Of a stretch of DNA of 64,000 bases, positions 59,291-64,000 are shown piece after piece. Position 1 is the stretch's first letter. Every line of letters starts with the position of its first letter. The position numbers and the translations under genes are program-made. The notes beneath the pieces were generated by a model. The model saw only the letters and a program-made list of their open reading frames with translations. It had not been told where the DNA came from and did not search any database. The stretch comes from Carya illinoinensis (lineage: Eukaryota > Streptophyta > Magnoliopsida > Fagales > Juglandaceae), in contig NC_056764.1 of the NCBI RefSeq assembly GCF_018687715.1, positions 16,293,501-16,357,500 on the forward strand, read 5' to 3'.

Positions 59291-59834
59291 TACTTACGAC
59301 TTTAATTATGCATTCATGTTTTTACTGCCATGCATGCATCTTTAACCTATGTGGGAGTTTCCTGTTAACTTACTGATATTTGTGATCAAATCTCACCATG
59401 GTAGTCCTAACTACCATTCTCCCGGAATGGTAGACGATGTGTCAGGATTAGAGCAGGGAGCAGACATTGGTAAATTGAAAGAAGTTGACTAGATGCCGCA
59501 GACACGACGCAGAGCTTACAGCTTCCCTAGTTAGTTTTTGGACAGTATTTTGGCCTCGTTAGTCAAGTTACATGAGTTACGCGACGAACTTCCTCAATAG
59601 TGTATTTTAATAATGTAAATATGAAGTCTGGCCTCCCATGTTTTTGAGATTACAGTCTTCTGAGACTCGTACTGAAATCGTGGATGTTTATTTGTTAAGT
59701 ATGCTTGGATTATGATTTAACTATTTGGGGTATTATAAGTTTGGTGTATAGTATTGCTACAAGAAAAATTATCCACTACGAATATTGCATAATGCTATAT
59801 GCATATTAGGAATATTGCATCTTATATGTCATGA

Positions 59835-61327
59835 ACGGGGGCAGGTAATCCTGTGTTGCATGTCTCGACGCTTCCAGTGTCTGTTCGATCCCAAGCAGAA
59901 TCTGGTGGCGTCACACCATCCACTTTTCCTCAATGGAGAGCACAATTCGAAGCTCTTCTTATCCGTTATGACCTCCTTGACTATGTTAATGGCGTTTCAC
60001 AGTGTCCCTTCTCTGTGGATACACCCTTACACAAAACCCATTGGGTTCATCAAGACAAATTAATTCTGAGTGCAATTCTAGCCTCCACCTTTACCACCAT
60101 TACCCTTCTCATTGCCACTGCCAAAACCTCTCATGAGGCTTGGAAAAAATTAAATCACTTGTATGCCAGTAAATCACGGACTCATGCCATGCAACTCCAA
60201 GAAGAAATTACCTTTATCCAGCGAGGGAATCATACCATTCTGGATTATTTGCATGCCGTGAAAGCCCTTGCCGATGAGATTGTACTCATAGATCATCCAA
60301 TCTCTGATGATGCCTCTATGTCCTTAATGGACTAGGTCCCGATTTCAGGGAGATTGTTGTGCCGATTTGAGCCCATGAGACATCTCTGGGTTTTGAAGAG
60401 CTTCATGATATTCTTGTGGGGCATGAAAGCTATTTGCGGCGGTTGGAGATAGAAACTCAGCAACTTGTTGCTTCTGCAAACGATTCCCATAGACACAAGA
60501 CTAATCACACTTCTTCCAGTGGTTCACAAATGAAGGGGTCTCAACGTTCTCAAGGTCAAAACCGCACATCTCAAGGCTTCAACAAAGACACTCGCAGGCC
60601 CAACAATCAACCCACTCAACCCAATCAGCATCGTTACCAACCCAAGTGCCAGTTGTGTGATCAAATGGGCCACACAACAAAATCTTGCCTACAGGTACAT
60701 TCTTCTGAAGCCATGGCAAATTGTGCATCTACCTCCCGTCAAAAGGATAAAAAATGGCTTGTTGATTCAGTCGCCTCTCACAACATTACTGGAGATTTGG
60801 CAAATCTCTCCATTCATTCAGAGTATGATGGCACCGATGAAGTTGTTATTGGTGATGGGTTAGGTTTGGCTGTCTCACATATTGTTTCCTTGACTTTAAA
60901 CTCACCTAAATGGTCCTTTATCTTACGTGATACTCTTTTGTTCCAAATATTCGCAAAAATCTAATTTCTATTCATCATTCACAGCACAAAACAATGTTTT
61001 TCTTAAGTTTCACCCATCTTATTTCCTTGTGAAGGATTGGATCACGGGGGCGACCCTACTAAGAGGTGCATGTGACAACGGCGTTTACAATTGTCCAAAC
61101 TCATTGGTGGACTCACCCTCCAAATTGGTTGCTTATGTTCATGAATGAACCTCAATTGATGGGTGGCACAAGTATCTTGGGCATCCATCTCTCAAAATTG
61201 TCCAAAGTCTTGTTAATTGTTTTTCTCTTCTTGTTATGAAAAATAAAATGACTTCTTTGTGTTCTTCTTGTTCTATCAATAAAGCACATCAACAACCTTT
61301 TGGGCCTATGAGTTTCCAAAGTCATGC
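59835..61327 (+). pseudogene. Copia gag-protease-integrase fragment (broken, 3' cut)
   Basis: Same broad family as the 34301-38989 element: FPQWRAQFEALLIRYDLLDYV, RTHAMQLQEEI, HPISDD, GHESYLRRLE, CCHC knuckle CQLCDQMGHTTKSC, protease WLVDSVASHNIT (usual DSG/DSA reads DSVA), YDGTDEVVIGDG, and the integrase finger WHKYLGHPS with CSSCSINKAH. Lesions: frameshift near 60315, TGA near 60367, frameshifts near 60930 and 60990, TGA near 61146. Cut at 61327 by an LTR-like start. Neither LTR nor primer site is seen to its left. Confidence 0.88.
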
Positions 61328-61832
61328 TGTAATAACCCGCTCTTCTTTCTTCTATAATTACGAGCTTCGATCTACGTGCTGAGCCTCGATGGCCTGTTTT
61401 AAAAGATATCAAGCAGATTTTAAATCAAGTTCGATATTTTAAAGCTTACGATTATTTTAAATATTCTGAAAATATTTATATGTGATATTTTCAGTGTTAT
61501 TGGACTTAACTTGTTTTTAAATAACACAATTATAATATTTTGATGAGTTCTAAAAATTATTATAATTGTGGAAAATTATTTAAATTAAAATATTTTAGTC
61601 ATTTAGAAATACTAAGAGATTTAAATTAATGATGAAGGAATATTATTTTATAAACTTTAGTTAGTTTATAAAATAATATTCTATCTTAATTCCTCTCATT
61701 GTTTTAATTTAAATAAAACACTCACGCGTTTTCAAATCAATATTTAAACTTATCGTTAGATCGTTTTGAGGATTCCAAAATGAAGGGTCTGGCTTAAATA
61801 CCCCAGCCCCTACCTTTTTTCCTTCACTTTTC

Positions 61833-61834
61833 TC

Positions 61835-61874
<40 letters not shown>
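61833..61874. repeat. CT microsatellite
   Basis: Nearly pure (CT)n of about 40 bp within the probable LTR. Confidence 0.95.
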
Positions 61875-61878
<4 letters not shown>

Positions 61879-62176
61879 GCCTGACGTGCCCCTCTTTCTC
61901 TTCTCCACCGTGCGGCTCATCTCTTCTAGCTGAAACCACCACACTCCGCCCAACCTCACCTCCACCACCGGCAGCTCCCCCTTTCGCCAGCAAGTCCATC
62001 CCCACCGATGGTGAGTCCCATTGGCAACCCACTCTCTCTCCTCCTCCCTTAAACCAAATGGGTATGAAAACCCATTGATCTCCTCCTACCGCCGCCGTAA
62101 ATAGCCAACATGGCCACCTACCACCACCAATGGCATCCCCACTCCATGGGCTTCATTTCCATGTTTTCCATTCCAC

Positions 62177-62177
<1 letters not shown>

Positions 62178-62241
<64 letters not shown>
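62178..62241. repeat. CT microsatellite
   Basis: About 62 bp of (CT)n following CCACCCAT. It generates Ser/Leu dipeptide frames that should be ignored. Confidence 0.95.
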
Positions 62242-62243
<2 letters not shown>

Positions 62244-64000
62244 CTGTGCTACCTCACACATGCGACTCCTCATGCACGGCTTCATCGTGTGCAGCTCCTA
62301 GCGCAACTGTGTGTGGCCAGTTGGGCCACCAAGCACCACCACTGTGATCCCTAGCCACCAATGAACTACCAGCACCTCCTCACCTCCCCCACGAGCCTCT
62401 CTCTCTCTCTACCCAAAATGGGTTTCATACATGGTTTTCCCTCCCACCGATGGCCCTAGTGTCGCCGTGTTCCATCTCCCCTGCCACCAAGCACTTCCAC
62501 TAGCCTCCCTCTTCCTTCCCCTAGCTCCCCACGAAATTCCATAGCCTTCCTCCACCTCACACACCCTCACTTTCTCTTGGGTGCACTGTTCACAGTGGGA
62601 TGCCGCCGTGCTCTGCCACCCAGACCACCACGAGGCCACCTTGAGCCTTTCCAAGACCATGCCAAGCTATTCTCAAGCTCAAACCGCCACTTTATATGGT
62701 GTACAACCACCGTACATGGTGTTAACCGTCACGTATGACTCCTCTGACGCCTTAATAGTGACGGGTAGTGACAACGCACGGGTTATCCCATTGATGGTAT
62801 AACCCTCTATCTCTCGTTATTTATAATAATATTAGTTGGTTGGTTGAATTGTGGACTGTGTTGTTAGTAATTGTGGAGTTCACTACATAGTTGTGAAGTG
62901 AAGTGTGGTTGTGTAAAGAAGTGTTGGGCATAATTTTGTAGTGTTGTGGACTGTGCTCTGAGTATCGGCATGAGGTGTGTGCCGTAGTTGTGATGTGGCA
63001 TGGTGTGAAGGGAGTAAACATGGAGTGTACTCTATTTAGTGTAGCGTCGTACCGTGTGACGTGTGTCGTAGTGATGGGTGGTGTAGTGTGACTGGAAGAG
63101 AGTACACATGGCGTGTGCTCTGTGTTGTGTAGCGATGCACTGTATGGCGTGTCGTGAAGAATAGTGTATTGTGTAGCGTCGTGAACTATGAAACAGTGTC
63201 CCGAAATAGCTATAACGTGGCTTGTAGTCTGAGATGACGGGTGTCACCTTGTGGTTGACTTATGACTAAGAGTATGTGTGAAGTGGTGGAAAAGTGTAAG
63301 AGTAGCGCAACAGAAGCATAACTGGCATCGTGGCGTGACTTGGATTAGTCTCGAGCTACGTGACATGACAAAGGTGCATTTGTAGACGCAGTCCTCTTGT
63401 TAAGTGTCAGGATGAACTTGTACAGGACCGGGAAGTAGGAAAAGTCCTACTGACTGGGTTTGAGCAAGTTGATATTGGAGTACGATGCTTGTTTATTTAA
63501 TACCAACGGATTGTGTGTAGTCTTAAGCAATAAAGGGATAAGGTACATGTGCCTCTGGTGAGACATGTGTACTGGACAAGTTCACCATATATAATGGGTA
63601 ATTTGTCCTCAGCATGGTTGCACGATGTTTAAGCCTCAGAGTTGGCTTAAAGTTATGTGGCCTGTAAGGATCGGAATGAGGATTGAGTATGGGCTAGGAT
63701 ACATGAAGGTAGTGATGAGTATATCGTCTAAGGTTGGAACGCGTGACTCTGTCGGTTGAAATCATGTGTCGGAATGTGGAAATAGAAGAGTAAGACAAAA
63801 GTCTTAGTGTCTTAACCCTAAGGTGAATTACGGAGGTTCACTTTAAGGAATAAGACTCCGAAGGTTTTAGCATAGTAAATGGCACGTAAGAGCCCAGTGA
63901 TGGATGAAGATTGTTCTAAGTGAAGCATAGTTCTATTTCTAGTATAGTTGCTTATGCACTAGATAGGGAATGGCGTAAAGTTATGTGTATATATATAGGT

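Larger units (their letters stand above)
57564..59762 (+). mobile_element. Partial LTR, family Y, second copy (plus orientation)
   Basis: From ATGTTTCAGCCATAGTGTG on, this matches the reverse complement of 13700-14560, including the GAGGTAAGTTAG site near 57890. Beyond the shared part it continues through two tandem repeats to a typical LTR end zone (GGGGTATTATA near 59730). Exact right end is uncertain. No coding. Confidence 0.55.
61328..64000 (+). mobile_element. Probable LTR of another retroelement, running off the window
   Basis: TGTAATAACCCGCTC at 61328 abuts the copia fragment in mid-frame and looks like a plant gypsy LTR start. A TTAAATACCCC box near 61793 is followed by pyrimidine-rich sequence, which resembles a promoter region. 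No LTR end or coding is reached by 64000, so the length would exceed 2.6 kb; that is long but comparable with LTR family Y here. Short frames in the CT-rich part are not supported. Confidence 0.45.

Noticed and set aside
62110..62354. Ser/Leu dipeptide frames
   Set aside because: Translation of the CT microsatellite.

Overview
The window looks like gene-poor nuclear DNA of a flowering plant, most likely a eudicot; the species cannot be fixed from sequence alone. Evidence: plant-type Ty3/gypsy and Ty1/copia elements with tRNA-Met primer sites, an L1-type LINE with a DUF4283-like ORF1, a CACTA (En/Spm) DNA transposon, a FAR1/FHY3-type sequence, U-rich GT-AG introns and AT-rich spacers. I see no intact host gene, no tRNA or rRNA gene and no prokaryotic signal. 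Almost everything is a transposable element, most of it broken.

Layout. 1-13610: minus-strand Ty3/gypsy array in which a 6097-bp unit (gag-pol plus a truncated LTR) occurs nearly twice, bounded on the right by a complete 2075-bp LTR. The array sits in an older LTR (13611-16868, minus). That LTR interrupts another LTR (16869-18123, plus), which in turn cuts an older minus-strand gypsy element (18124-31702). The older gypsy also carries a 5'-truncated LINE (21259-22215, 15-bp target duplication) and a complete-ended CACTA element (22804-30960, TGG target duplication). The CACTA element holds a transposase-like 3' gene end and a ~0.5-kb inverted duplication of that gene's leader.

34301-38989: a Ty1/copia element with both LTRs and a CGTAT target duplication; its gag-pol frame is broken only by four nonsense codons. 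38995-41287: spacer with a MITE candidate. About 41360-46356: remnant of a Tat/Athila-type element (LTR part, decayed primer site, gag start) cut by a solo LTR of the first gypsy family (42556-44663). 47484-51053: multi-exon FAR1/FHY3 (MULE-derived) pseudogene. 51530-56660: L1-type LINE lacking its RNase H end, followed by an AT-rich tandem repeat and a hAT-like terminus. 57564-59762: second copy of the LTR family seen at 13.6-16.9 kb, in the opposite orientation. 59835-61327: copia gag-protease fragment of the same broad family as the 34-kb element, cut by a further LTR-like sequence (61328 to the window end).

The genes do not form a pathway; the biology here is element insertion, tandem duplication and decay. 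The points most worth checking are a 102-bp GT-AG, U-rich insert whose removal joins gag to pol in frame in the tandem gypsy units, the conflict between nearly identical tandem units and diverged LTRs, and the inverted leader duplication inside the CACTA element.
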